From Oopsacas minuta (taxonomy: Eukaryota > Porifera > Hexactinellida > Lyssacinosida > Leucopsacidae), in contig JAKMXF010000295.1 of assembly GCA_024704765.1 (NCBI GenBank), positions 248,001 through 312,000 of the forward strand: a stretch of DNA of 64,000 nucleotides, in the 5' to 3' direction. The notes under the pieces are model-generated. The model was not told the origin of the DNA, ran no database searches, and saw only the letters and a list, made by a program, of their open reading frames with translations. This document shows positions 1 through 11,652 of this stretch, piece by piece. Within the stretch, counting starts at the first letter, position 1. Each line of letters starts with the position of its first letter. Position numbers and translations under genes: made by a program.

Positions 1-423
1 CAATTTCTAGGGAGTGTGCCACTGTGACAGGTTTTGCACAATTGAGAATCTTCCCCCCCAACTTTTCTAATGTGACCAAAAATCTCTATATGCACCGTTC
101 AAGAACTCCAACATCGGATTAAATTTGACAAAGTTACGAAAATTTACTCCCTAAGCCACATCCTATGGGGAAAATTGTATTACTCACTACAGTCAAATTG
201 TACTGATTTATACATTACAATTACCAGAGGAATGCTCATACTGTTGATATTGCGGTTATATACGCTTGTTACTCTATTCTTTCATGTTCATTTGTTTGCT
301 ATTCAGTGTGTTCCACTGCAGGTAATTCTTGTTACTTTAAAGGAAAGCTGGTTATTACATAATTCTGTCTACAACACTAAATATACAATGCAACATTTCA
401 TTTCATATTATGCTTGCAATTAA
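1..423. repeat. Left arm of a ~400 bp inverted repeat
   Basis: This stretch reappears in reverse complement at 3191-3620 with only scattered differences; a clear shared block is the run around 150-200, matched near 3400-3470. The left arm may begin before the window. The open frames that can be drawn in both arms are mirror images and resemble no protein I know, so I treat this as a repeat, not a gene. The arms flank a Merlin transposase remnant. Confidence 0.8.
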
Positions 424-1885
424 ATTGCATCCTGTATATGAAGTCGTTCAAACGTACCATACTTGCCAACTGTTCCGTTGGTTGGCGGGACACCACGATT
501 ACTCGCCCCGAATATGTGTTGACTGCCAATGAGGCTAATGTCTAGCCAAAACTTGACAAAATCCTTAATTGTCCCTCTATTTTATAGTCCAGTCTAATTC
601 AAATATGCTGCATTCGACGATGTCCTGCTCAATTAGTCCCTTCTGTCCCACTTTTTATCTTCACTCATGTTGGCAAGTATGGGGTTGACACTTGCGCTGT
701 AATACCCCGATAATATTAGCCAGTGCAGAGCAAAAGTATCAAGTTTTGGACACCTAATATAATACGGGTGGTATTTCTTGCCTGAACCAAATGTGCGGGG
801 TCAAATGTCTATTATAGGTAAACTTGAGCAAGTGTAATCAGTTTATAACTGCAACACATTCTCATTATAACGAAGTGATCTGGACTGGTACGGAATCCGG
901 TTGCATTTCGTGATCTGCAGCATTAGGATATATGCGGAGTAAGATTAATACTTTCAAGCTGGAGGGGGTTTGTGAATCACTTTGTTATAGCGTGAGTTTA
1001 GCCATATAATTGATGTTAGCTTATAACGGAAGTTTACAGTACAGGGCCTTATGAGGTGGTGTAACAGGTTCAGTGGTCGCTCCGAACCAATAATTAGCAA
1101 TTTATATTAATGGTGAGATGTGATGAATGCTGCAACAGTAAGTTTGTGATCCCTGCGTCCCTACAATACCAGTATTATTAGACAGTCAACTTCGCTTAAT
1201 TAGGACAAATTCAGGTAATCGAGCGAAAATTAGTAACTCACTCAAGACGATTTTCTCTTGATTTAGGAATTGTAATAAGCTACGTACTAGGTACATCGCC
1301 TAATTTGGCATAATATGGCCAAATCAAATTCTATTAACAAGTTATCATTATCAACATTGATTAACAGAAGACAATATAACGATCCGAATGAGAAATTTAT
1401 TTGATTATGGGATTATTTGCATAAATTTTGTTTACAACCAACAATCACCTAAAATATAGTAAATATGCTCGAGATTAAACATGGGAAGTGTGGTAAAAAA
1501 TATGTGGTTTCAGATGCAATTTTCTATTGTATAGATTTGTTGATGTGTTCATAGTTATACCAGTATCAATTACATACAAAATTTAGTATTATTGGAATGC
1601 TGTTTGTCTGGTTACTGAATTGAACAACAAATAGTTTAGAAAAGTGGCAGCCAAACCACATGTAATTATTACCTATAATTAAAGAATACATTCCAAACGA
1701 TCCTACAATGCATTTCGATAAATCTTGAGTCAAGTATAAAAGGAATATCAGGGAAATATAACTAACAAATCCTAATTATTCGAGTTGTGATATTTCTATT
1801 ATAGAATCCTTAATGGCAGTTGCTCCATCGTTTCAACCTCTGCTGGTTCCTACAATATTTGCAGTTATTGAAGAAATGACTTAAA
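424..1885. other. No gene seen
   Basis: AT-rich sequence between the left inverted arm and the Merlin remnant. No open frame with recognisable similarity, no RNA gene and no clear tandem repeat were seen. Confidence 0.5.
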
Positions 1886-2701
1886 CATCTTTTTCGTAAT
1901 GTCACTATTGATGAAGATACTTGTATAGCATGGCTCAAAAGTAACGGACTTTTAGCTACCGGGATGATGTGCAAATGCGGTAGAATTATGCGACCCGGAA
2001 CATTTTCAGGTATTGCAGATGGTAAGGGGTGGAGGTGCCCAGAAAAGTTATGCAAAAAATTCGCTTCGATGAAGATTGGTTCATTCTTTGAAGGTGCTCA
2101 TATACCATTAACTGAGTTGGTAGAATTTCTCTATTTCTGGGCCGATAATCTGCAAACTACTGCCTTTTACTCAAGAATCTGGGATGGGGAGAGCATACTC
2201 TAACAGACTGGAAGAACTTCCTCAGAGACCTATGTGTTGAGGAATTTTTAGCCAATCTTCAACCAATTGGAGGGCCTGGGCATATTGTAGAAATAGATGA
2301 ATCAAAGTTTGGACATCAAAAGTATTCAAGAGGTCGTATGCTATCAGGTCAATGGATATTTGGAGGAATAGATAGAGAGACAAAAGATATCTTTATGATA
2401 CCTGTTCAAGACAGGTCGGCTGCAACATTAGTCCCTCTCATCCAGAGATATTCTTCCGGGCACTACCATACTTTCTGACGAATGGGCTTCGTATAATTCT
2501 ATCCCCACTGCAGGATTTCAGCATCTCACCGTCAACCATAGTCTCAATTTTGTTGACCCTACTACAGGTGTACATACGCAAATAGTTGAGAGTACATGGG
2601 GTGGTGCGAAGAAACGGCGGAGGAATTACATGACTACTAACCCCATACTTTTAGAACTCACTTATCTGAAGTTTGTTGGCAGAAAAATATGGAGAAGCTA
2701 G
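1886..2701 (+). pseudogene. Merlin (IS1595/ISXO2-like) transposase remnant
   Basis: Cut-and-paste DDE transposase of the Merlin superfamily, broken here. Read across three frame segments, it shows an N-terminal zinc ribbon (MCKCG, then CPEKLC), the first catalytic Asp in EIDESKFG (about 2296), the second in LSDEWASY (about 2477) and the catalytic Glu in VESTWG (about 2588), followed by the usual basic KKRRR stretch and a TAG stop. The frame shifts near 2200 and shifts back near 2460, so the first and third segments share a frame. All three catalytic residues survive, but the reading frame does not. No short Merlin-type terminal repeats were found; the ~400 bp inverted arms outside may or may not belong to it. 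The family call is firm; boundaries are approximate. Confidence 0.87.
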
Positions 2702-3190
2702 TTTCTCCAACCTTATCATGGAAATAAGGAAACAATATCCAGTTGTCTAACTGTACCATACTTCTGCTTTGGTGTTTCTTTTGTAGCAGTACTTGTTATA
2801 TTGTAGATTTGTATTAAAGTAGAAGATAGAAAGCTTAATACTAATTAGTTACTCTAAATATAACTACTACCCATAGTTTTATATCCAGCCATGGGGTGTC
2901 ATATATTTAATATTCTGTTCACTATCATAAGTAGAAATCCATGAAAACTTTGTTCCAACATTACTAACGCACCTGGAGAGAAGCTGGATCAATAACTATG
3001 CGATTAAATAGTACATGAATTGGTTCTAACATTGATATGAATATAAACGTAAGATCAAAATTGGTTTGCCAAGGCCGAAGTAATGCCAATTAAACTATCA
3101 TTTTAGGAAACAGAATATACGCAAATACATGCGTCATATCGGGAATTCTATTAACTAGGTCGAATTATCGAGGTACCACAGTATCAAATA
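2702..3190. other. No gene seen
   Basis: Sequence between the Merlin remnant and the right inverted arm. Nothing recognisable was found; it may be the 3' non-coding part of the Merlin-bearing element. Confidence 0.45.
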
Positions 3191-3620
3191 CTAAATGCAA
3201 TGTTGGATTGTATATTTAGTGTTGCAGATAGAATTATGTAACAAGCAGCTTTCCTTCAAAGTAACAAGAATTACCTGCAATGGAATACACTGAATAGCAA
3301 ACAAATGAACATGAAAGAATAGAGTAACAAGCGTGTATAACCGCAATATCAACAGTATGAGCATTCCTCTGGTAATTATAATGTATAAATCAGTACAATT
3401 TGACTGTAGTGAGTAATACAATTTTCCCCATAGGATGTGGCTTAGGGAGTAAATTTTCGTAACTTTGTCAAATTTGATCCGATTGTGGAGTTCTTTAGCT
3501 CTACAAACTTCTCTCAACGAGTTCTTGACGGTGTACATAGGGATTTTTGGCCACATTAGAAAAGTTGGGGGTGTGAGATTCTGCAATTGTAGCCGAATTT
3601 TCATTTCTCCTCGTTTTGCT
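3191..3620. repeat. Right arm of the ~400 bp inverted repeat
   Basis: Reverse-complement copy of positions 1-423. Similarity fades beyond about 3600, where the left copy has only a loose match. Small indels between the arms suggest an old pair. Confidence 0.8.
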
Positions 3621-4150
3621 ATTCGGATTATATAGAAATCGTTCGCTAGCTCGAATACCCGTTAATATATAGCATATCTATGTCACGGTCCAAATTGAGT
3701 ATCCGCAAATTGTGCAAGGTTATTCATGTATAATTTACAACTTATGATATTGTGGGTTGACTAAAATGCAAATATATTTATGTAATTACTATTGAACATA
3801 CACCAAAGTTACCTAAATGCTACCAGCTACTGGGGTGTTAGGTCTATAGTAACACTTGCGCTATCACGCGACAGTTACTGCGCTATTTTCAACTAGTTAC
3901 TATAAATATATCATTATTGTTTTTGCGTTTGTTTCATCTGGACAAAATCAATATACTTTTCCTTTCGTCAAATAAATTACCATATAAATTTGAAAGCAGA
4001 GCTCAACTAGTTCAATCAATTTATATTTGGTGAGAGATAGATGGGATTATAGCGAGCTACAAAGAGGATGATTGCAATACCAACGATCTTAATTGGGGCA
4101 GGACTAAGTTGCACTATTCTGTGGAGGAGTTGGAGGGTCTAAATGTCCTC
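3621..4150. other. No gene seen
   Basis: AT-rich stretch with no recognised coding sequence. A segment near 3680-3730 resembles, in reverse complement, the run at 7303-7365 and may be a small dispersed repeat. Confidence 0.4.
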
Positions 4151-4179
4151 TACGTGAAAGGGAGCGAAATCCTGGGTAT

Positions 4180-5050
4180 TACACGGAGCTATAGCTAATG
4201 AAGACCTGTGGGATACGTTACTGGCCGCACACCACGAGCTCAGTCATCGAGGACGTGACAAGATATACGAGTATTACATGAGCCACAACTATCACATCCT
4301 TCGTGCAATAATTGTCCTTCGTACGCTTCTGCGCCATTTGTCAAGCCAAAAAAGGCAGGATATGTGTTTGCCGACGATCTTGATACTGATTGCTACAACT
4401 ATACTGTACCATTACTGATCGGAACACATTTACACCTTATATAACATTGCCTCCAGCCAGTTCGAGCCGATACCCTCTGAACAATCCCACTCACCTCTAC
4501 TACCGTCATCTCCTATTCCCTACGCATCTGATACCTACTTCACTGATCATCCTCTCTGCCCAGTCTGTGAGTTGCAGCCATTGTAAACTGGATCCATTTC
4601 ATGCTCACTACCTGGACCGACTAGACGTGTACTGTAAGACTCCAGTACAGTACTTCTGTGCGCGCGATGAGTGCTGTAGTAAAGCGAGAAATACTGAGAA
4701 GCTCCGTCAAGGAGGCTGGGGAGCACTCAGAAAGCAAGGAGTTGACATGATACAGTCTAGCAAGAAACGTATCAAGACTATAGAAAGGGGGATAATGTGA
4801 GGATACACATTCTGTACCGTGACAGGACTGGCATTGGTCCCACTAGTCTCATTGGTACCGTAATGGATGTGTAAGCCGATGGAGGGGCTTTCCAGATAGG
4901 GACTAAACATGGGACAATCTCCACAGCATTCACTTACACTGGCTTTACACCCTGCGGCACTGACAAGCTTCTCCACCCTGACGATATCCCTGAGAAAGAG
5001 CAGTCTTGGGGTTTGATGGTGCTAATACAATCTCTGGCCATATAAGTGGC
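4180..5050 (+). pseudogene. Integrase remnant (Ginger/KRBA2-like or gypsy-type)
   Basis: A broken retroviral-type integrase gene. At about 4220-4370 there is an HHCC zinc-binding domain: AHHELSHRGRDKIYEYY, and, in another frame, CAICQAKKGR. The central catalytic core is not recognisable. From about 4640 to 5040 the C-terminal tail can be read in pieces: a CARDECCSKAR stretch, a lysine-rich helix, VRIHILYRDRTGIGP, then QIGTKHG and a DDIPEKEQS segment. This tail is the type found after integrase cores in Ginger-like transposons and KRBA2/SCAND3-like genes. At least three frame changes and one stop make it a pseudogene. Assignment to Ginger rather than an LTR element is inference. Confidence 0.6.
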
Positions 5051-5344
5051 GTTCAAAGGCGTTTACCTGCGCCTAGTTCAATTTATATCCACTACAAGTT
5101 CCATAAACTTCAACTTGTTGTTGTCAATGATTGCGCAGAATATGAACAAATAATGAGAGTTTAGGTACAATGTTAACAATCTGAAAGCTTTCCACTATTC
5201 TCCTCCTAAGAAAGCAGAAAAACTTTCAGATGAAAATGCTAATAAATGACCATAGTGTTATACAACATGAATAGGACTATGAGGTTCAAGTATAAATCTT
5301 GTGGAGTGTTAATTCACACACATTATTCCTAAAATAGTCATATA
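5051..5344. other. No gene seen, flank of maT element
   Basis: Non-coding sequence ending in the TA dinucleotide (5343-5344) that forms one side of the target site of the next element. Confidence 0.4.
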
Positions 5345-6656
5345 CAGGGTGGCTTTTAAGTTCTTCCCATGATTTATAAGAACCATTTTTCCATGCTGAG
5401 TCTTTGCTATTAGATATATCTTATTAGTTTACCTTATTCTACTGTATTTAACATAAATATACAGTTTCAGAGTACAATTGTAGAGAAATTTCAATTTTAT
5501 TAGTGATGGAACGTGAGAGGTCGGCAATTGTAGAATTATTTACAAAAGGACATCCTTCAAGGGAAATTTTGAAGATCCTTAAACTCCCTCTAAACAGAAG
5601 GAAATTTGTATACCGCACTATTAGGCGATACAAGGATACTGGAAAAGTTGAAGATAGGGCGAGATCAGGCCGTCCGTGCTCAGTAACCACCCCCAGCTTA
5701 GGGAAAGTCATCGCCCAGCGAATTCGCCGAAATCCTAGACGTTCCATAAGGAAAATGGCTCTAGATCTGAAAGTATCAAGATGTGCAATGACTAAAATTG
5801 TGAAAAGGGATTTAGGGATGAGTTCATTCAAGCGTAAGAAGGTACACTTCCTTTCTCAATTGGTAAAGGAAAAAAGGGTTGCAAGATGCAAAGGTGCGTT
5901 GGGCCGGTACGCTGTTGAAAATCTAGAAAAAATATTATTTTCAGATGAGAAAATATTCACTATCCAGGAGGCAACCAATGTACAAAATGATCGTATACTT
6001 GCATCATCTCCTTCCAAAGTCGACGAGAAGTTCAGATATGTTAGCCGAATACAGAACCCTAAGTCGGTGATGGTTTGGGCAGGGGTGTCAAAAATGGGCC
6101 GGACACCATTGGTTTTTGTACCACAAGGGGTAAAAATCAATTCAATTAATTATCGAGAAATGGTTTTGGAGCCAGTATTGAAGAATATAGGCCGAGACAT
6201 GTTCGGAGGTACTTCATTTGTTTTCCAGCAAGACGGGGCGCCAGCACACACTTCTAATGTTACCCAGTCATGGTTACATGACAATTTTCCTGGTTTTATA
6301 ACTAAGGAAGAATGGCCTTCTTACAGTCCTGACCTGAATCCCATGGATTATTCTGTGTGGTCAATTCTCGAGACGAAAGCTTGTGTTAACTCTCACACAA
6401 GTATCAAGTCACTGAAGAGGAAACTTTGCCAAGAGTGGAATAAAATTCCCCAAAAAACCCTCCGTGCTGCTATTGAGGCCTTGCCAGATCGAATTACACG
6501 TGTAATACAAAATGAGGGAGGCTATATTGAATAAAATTCGCGAAATATGTTTTGTCTCTGAATCATAAATTAGAGCAATAAATATCATTACCAAGCTATA
6601 TATATATATTGATAAATAATAGTTTTTGCATGGGACAGAACTTAAAAGCCACCTTG
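5345..6656 (+). mobile_element. Complete maT-type (DD37D) mariner element
   Basis: 1,312 bp element bounded by TA dinucleotides at 5343-5344 and 6657-6658. Its ends are near-perfect inverted repeats of about 27 bp, starting CAGGGTGGCTTTTAAG on the left and CAAGGTGGCTTTTAAG when the right end is read inward. It holds one gene, an uninterrupted transposase. Related elements with similar ends (CAGGGT...TAAGTTCTG) occur at 24903-26210 and, truncated, at 18992-19796. This is the only copy in the window that looks autonomous. Confidence 0.95.
5506..6534 (+). CDS. maT (DD37D) transposase, intact
   Basis: Cuts out and reinserts its own element at TA sites. The 342-codon frame starts MERERSAIVELF; an upstream in-frame GTG is not a likely start. 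The N-terminal ~110 residues form paired helix-turn-helix DNA-binding domains, with an SGRP linker near residue 53. The catalytic triad is complete: D147 in LFSDEK, D243 in FQQDGAPAH and D281 in SPDLNPMDY, with exactly 37 residues between the second and third, which defines the DD37D (maT) group. The protein ends in the usual GGYIE. Length and motif order match full-length members. There is no stop or frameshift. Expression was not assessed and no promoter was identified. Confidence 0.95.
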   Translation: MERERSAIVELFTKGHPSREILKILKLPLNRRKFVYRTIRRYKDTGKVEDRARSGRPCSVTTPSLGKVIAQRIRRNPRRSIRKMALDLKVSRCAMTKIVKRDLGMSSFKRKKVHFLSQLVKEKRVARCKGALGRYAVENLEKILFSDEKIFTIQEATNVQNDRILASSPSKVDEKFRYVSRIQNPKSVMVWAGVSKMGRTPLVFVPQGVKINSINYREMVLEPVLKNIGRDMFGGTSFVFQQDGAPAHTSNVTQSWLHDNFPGFITKEEWPSYSPDLNPMDYSVWSILETKACVNSHTSIKSLKRKLCQEWNKIPQKTLRAAIEALPDRITRVIQNEGGYIE

Positions 6657-6658
6657 TA

Positions 6659-8239
6659 GTAATTAGTGTTGGTTTTATTTATATAGTAACTTAATTGCAC
6701 AATATATCAGCACGAACTAAATATGAACATTCAGTGATATATAGTGTTCCCCATTATGAAAACTTCCCCCCCAAAAGTAAAATCCTAGATAGAACCCTGT
6801 AGAGGTAGGGGTTACAGCCTGTGTCTCATACCAATGTAAGACAACTGCCGGAAGACTTGCCGGTGCTAACTGAAGCAGTTTAAATGCAACTCGAGGTGTC
6901 ATAAGCACTTTACCGTATGCGAGAACAGATGGTGATGTAAAGACAGGGATTTTCAAAACCAACTGGTCACTTAACACTATAATCAACTGGTCAACTATCC
7001 TGTACAACTAATTCACTGAAAATAATAGAGTTGCTAGAAGTACATTTCCTACATTATCTCCTACTTTGTCATCATTTTTATAGTATATTGTGTATATATA
7101 TTTAGATATTAAGCATATTAAAACTATACATATACTTTTATCAAGTCAATTGAGGAATTTATTAGTATTATGAATATAGGTACAATATACATGATTAGAA
7201 TTTGATAATTGGTGTTTTTTAGCGACCATAAAACACATCTTTGAAATTATAGAAATATTGTTTTTAGTAAATTATAATACTTAATCTAAATTTTTGGATA
7301 AGAATAACCTTGCTCAATTTTGTGCGCCAAGTACTCAATTTGGTGTATACTCCATTTGGACGCTAACATCTATATTCTACTATAAAGTTATTGCCTCTGA
7401 ATAAGACTATACTAGTAGAGTATAACGTATGAATCACATTTTGATTTTAGGTAATAAGTAGATTTTTATTTGATATTTTTTATAATTGGTCATATTTTTA
7501 ATAGATTTTCCTATATTTTTCAAAACAGTCATTTTAGCTAGTTACTTTAAATTTATTAATGAATTCCATTACATAGACTAAATTCTCGTAACGTTGTAGT
7601 CCAACTTTGCTTTTGACTTCACCCACCTAGCGCATATATATATTGATTTACATTCTAGAAAAGTCCATGTACTTTGCCTCATACACAATTGCCCCTCAAA
7701 AATCATCGTACTTAATATTTCATGGGTATAGGTAATATTTGTATGTTTCCTGGTGAATTTACATGGATGTTGGTAGAATCATGTGTAAAATTTCAATAGT
7801 TGTCAGGTCAATTACTCCTAGATAGATATTTATCGCTTCTGATCCCAGTGGTCTGTTGTATGGAAGAACAACCACCATGACATAACAACTACCTTGCATA
7901 ACCATCACAATGGATATTTCTGCAATGACAGGACAACAACCTATGAAATTTCTACTACTTTCTTGATATTACTTGTCACCTTTTAGTTACTATTATACAG
8001 TTACAAAGCAATTTATCTTGTAATTTATTGCTCATTTCCTTCCAATCTAAGTATCATCTTGTTTTAGAAGTTTCTTAGTTATTCATTTGCAAATTATAAT
8101 TTAATTACCAGTATACACTAAACGAACTCGTAACTTTGTATTTAATTATTATAATTATAATTGTAATAATGATAACAATTATTCAATTCAACTAGTAGAA
8201 TATCTTCACTTAACTATTTGTAACATAGAATGAAGGGTA
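6659..8239. other. No gene seen
   Basis: AT-rich, with a short TA run just inside the maT element at about 6597-6611. A 96-codon open frame on the minus strand at 6717-7007 resembles nothing I recognise. A small repeat near 7303-7365 matches 3684-3730 in inverted orientation. Confidence 0.4.
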
Positions 8240-8891
8240 GCGGCTGAATCAAATCGATGACAGGTTGATAGTGATTAGGGCGGTTGACCAGAAATATGGC
8301 TGGAGTGGAGTAACTATCCTGGCGAGAATGATACCAATACCAAGTCAATTGACGATCTTTTCTTTGGTAGAGATGTGCATATTTGAGATGAAAATATCTA
8401 CATCAAGTATACGAGATACAGCTATTATCTCAACATCTGAACCCCAAGTCATGTCGGCGTCCATCTGAGTATTTCTTAAATAATGAGCTGGTGAATTATA
8501 TGTAACTTGGTTTCTAGGTATCTCGATATATAGCCGGCGCCCTGTGCCACCATATAACTACAGATTTCAGCGCGTATCTTAGCATAATTAGCTTGCGTTT
8601 CTGTAAGTATTGCTGACAATGTCTGAAATACACAATTACCATCACCTACAATTGGTAACTCACCTAATGGCACGACGGTTGCTAACTCTTCGCCCAGATA
8701 AATTGTTGGTGGCATAGTGCGATCTCGAATGCTATATTTAGTTGTTTACACTTTGATTTTAACCATTCAGGTGTTGGTGGTGAATAATATGGTCCGTCTT
8801 TTGGGAAATTTGGAGGGTGAATTCTATAAGCAGGTTTGTGTGTTGTCATGTTTCCTGTTAAAATCTTGTCCTCCAGAAATTCTATCATCAA
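8240..8891 (-). pseudogene. OTU-type cysteine protease remnant
   Basis: OTU-family enzymes cleave ubiquitin chains with a Cys-His pair. On the minus strand the segment around 8510-8715 reads LPIVGDGNCVFQTLSA, the hallmark catalytic-cysteine loop (GDGNC), followed by a helix ending in ICSYMVAQGA. After a frame break the strand continues near 8460-8380 with TWGSDVEIIAVSRIL, which fits the later OTU segment (W-x-x-D-V-E-I, then hydrophobic strands). Upstream, 8682-8891 encodes a proline-rich segment in another frame. The C-terminal catalytic histidine was not located. OTU domains often travel inside mobile elements, but the host element cannot be identified here. Confidence 0.7.
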
Positions 8892-8969
8892 GAAATAAGT
8901 GTATTCTAATATTAAAAGTGCATCATGGTTGGGCTCCAGTTGTCTTGATAAAACTAATTTTCATATGAA

Positions 8970-9203
8970 ATCATATAATACTATTCATTATAATCGTGAT
9001 ACGACACAATCGGTGATATCTTATCAGCTCTCTTGCGAATGATCTCTTCTGTTCCTTAGTAGATCATACAGGGTATGATTATGAATCTAGGTAATCTAAA
9101 GTTATTTCGTACTCGATAGAGCGCATACTGCTGTGTAGAAGAATGGTATTTTATGTTTTACTGTGTTTCTCTAGCTACTGAGAAAGCTTCAAAATTATCG
9201 CCC
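8970..9203. other. Short gap, nothing recognised
   Basis: Non-coding sequence between the OTU remnant and the Harbinger-like MITE. Confidence 0.35.
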
Positions 9204-9844
9204 GGGGGCTTTATTCACTAAACTACTAAACTTAAGTATTGTTAAGACTAAGTAAAAACTAAATATTTACTTAGTTTTCCCTTACGGAACTAAGTATTTT
9301 TAAGTCTAGTCTGGTGACTTAACTTATCGTATTTTTATTATAAGAGTGTACTTGCCTATGATAGATGTTCTATCATATTTAAGATTCCTTCTTGTAATGT
9401 AATTCACTTTATTAAGCAAATTACACTGCTGAAGTGCGTAATGATTTTGCGCGCAAATTCCTGATTTACGTAATACATGATTTAATTAGTTTGCAATATA
9501 CAATTAAATCATTGTGGTATCAATGGCAGCACTGTAATTAGCATGGCAAAATTTATTTTAAGGAAGAGTATAAATAAATCTTTTTACAAAACTTATTAAC
9601 TAACAAATTCTGAACACGGGAACTCCTATCATTTATCACGACATAATTGGTACTACAAAGACTCGAGCAAAGAACTTTTAACTTATACTTAACCAATACT
9701 TAGTTTTTATATAGTTTTCTGTCAAAACTAAGTATATGTTGAGTATTGGTTAAGTATATGTGCACTGATGAAAACTTAGCAAAATCTAAATTTTACTTAG
9801 TTTCGAGTTAAGTTTAAGTTAAGTAGTTTAGTGAATAAGGCTCC
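9204..9844. mobile_element. Harbinger-like MITE
   Basis: About 640 bp with inverted ends: GGGGGCTTTATTCACTAA on the left and AGGAGCCTTATTCACTAA when the right end is read inward, both followed by repeated AACTTAAGT-type motifs. The terminal GGNGCYNTATTCAC pattern matches the ends of the coding PIF/Harbinger element at 40203-42865 (GGGCTGTATTCAC), so this is probably a non-autonomous relative. No coding sequence is seen inside, and a clean target duplication could not be assigned. Confidence 0.75.
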
Positions 9845-9845
9845 T

Positions 9846-10835
9846 GATCAATTCTGTAAGGAGGTTATTTCGTCAAAACATTGTACATATCAAAATTTGT
9901 TTTCACTTGACTGCTAAGTGTTATTCTCAAAAAATTATTGTTAAATGACTTATATATCCAGGTATGCATGTTGAGTCCTTTGGATTGCAGTAATTAGTTT
10001 ATGTTTTACACTTACAGTTCTATGTAGTATATGATTACACAGTCAATTGGATTGAGTGAGGGTGTCCCATCCATACAAGAGTATGCTATTCGTGTCTATC
10101 AAGTAATTTTCCCAAAACTTCTTCTCGCTTTATAAATTCGATATATCAAGACTCCATTAATAATAGTAAAATTATATAAAATACCACCTCAAATGGACTG
10201 CAATCTTTCGAAACATGCTGCAGGATGACTTTTATAAGCTGGTATCTTTTCTTGAACTGTTAGTAAGCTCTTTGTGTAGTTTGGAAATATATGTCTTGTG
10301 CTATATATGTGTTATTACCTCAGCCTAAAGTGTGTGTGTAAATCAAGATACCATATTAAATAATGTGAACTAGAAAATTTTATACCTTAACCGTAATGCA
10401 AATATTCATTTAAGAGTGATTTTAGTTATACAACATAAGTATATTTTGCCTCATCTTCGTAAATCTAAAAGTTACAAGATAATTAAAAAGGCTACATATC
10501 CTTTGAATTAAATCTTTGACCTTGCTTCCTAGCACCGACCGATTAGTGAATCGATTTATTGGTAAGCCATTAACTCACATATCGATCAATAACAAGTAAG
10601 TAATTTCTTAATTTAATACCATATCATTTTAATACCCCTCCACGTTTGTTTTCCATGTTTTTTGTCTTTTAGAGATTGTTTTTTTTATTTTCCTTTTTCC
10701 TTCTAGCGAGGGGTTCTACTTGAGATTACGATTTCGCAATATTATCTTCCTATGAATGTAATAAGTAAAGTACAAATCAATGCAAGTATAATTGTAAATG
10801 CGCCATTAGTCATGGTAAATTACCTACATTAATCA
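9846..10835. other. No gene seen
   Basis: AT-rich sequence with no recognised protein, RNA or repeat structure. Confidence 0.4.
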
Positions 10836-10839
10836 CCAA

Positions 10840-11560
10840 TAATGTCATGGCCAGATACATATACACAAGTACTACTTAAATTGACTGCGATTGTATTGTT
10901 TGCTAAATGTGTGGGATATTTAATTGGTTTAGTGTTGATGATAGTAACTAAATGGCTATCTGTTACCTTGAACACTTCAAATGGTCCTTTATGCACTGGC
11001 TTTTCTTCGGTGCCAGGCTTTTTCCTTCTTTGCTTTTATCAAAACCAAGAAATAGGTCACTTTCTTAAACGATGTACTAGAGTAATAATATTTCATATAA
11101 TTTACAAGTAGTATTACATACGCAGGTAAATGAATATACGATTACTGACCCCTTTGTAGTAACCTTCGTGTACACGATTTCTTTTGATAACTCTGCTCGA
11201 TACTTATGTTGCACTCTGCATTATCTCATTGGACCTTTCTGAGATGTTCCAGATCTGATAGCCAGTCCTCATTAGCAGTAGTATCTTTATCCTCTTGTTC
11301 TTCTGGTGGTAAGTTCAAAAGACGAAGGAGAGGTAAGTGGTTAAATTCACGAGCGAACATAAGTTGGAATGCATTATAACGGGTAGATTTCTTTTTTCGC
11401 ATATTTGAAGATAAGCATGCAAGATGAAGTTTCCTTGGCCATTCTATGTCTTTGTCGAATATAAATTTAACAATTTTCCTATAAATAAATATTAAATAAT
11501 AATTAAGTTACTAGAGATAAATATATGAGGCATTGTTACCTTTAAATTATCTTTATATGC
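10840..11560 (-). pseudogene. Integrase C-terminal remnant with a possible intron
   Basis: Minus-strand remnant of an integrase. From about 11480 down, one frame reads DIEWPRKLHLACLS, then STRYNAFQLMFAREF, the conserved block near the end of gypsy-type integrase cores (normally Y-N-x-x-x-H-S-x-T-G-x-x-P-F-x-L-x-F-G-R-E), then an acidic LPPEEQEDKDTT tail. Further down, 11040-10860 reads EKPVHKGPFEVFKVTDSH, the GPF-containing chromodomain-like tail of integrases. A GT...AG-bounded stretch of about 70 nt (11554 down to about 11485) precedes the first exon-like segment, suggesting an intron. Stops and frame changes mark it as broken. LTR versus Ginger origin is undecided. Confidence 0.6.
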
Positions 11561-11652
11561 ATTTCCACTACACATTAGCTTGTGGATGATATGTAGTTGT
11601 TGAGTGATCATCAATATTCAATTGCATGTGGAAATTTTTGAATTCCTATATA

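Noticed and set aside
3191-3604. 137-codon minus-strand open frame, mirrored at 175-423
   Set aside because: The two frames exist only because the arms are inverted copies of one repeat; the text matches no family and lacks domain structure.
5448-5831. 127-codon minus-strand frame over the maT gene
   Set aside because: Antisense shadow of the intact transposase; the plus-strand frame has all catalytic motifs.
6717-7007. 96-codon minus-strand frame
   Set aside because: No recognisable domain, no neighbouring exon signals and no repeat context; left unannotated.
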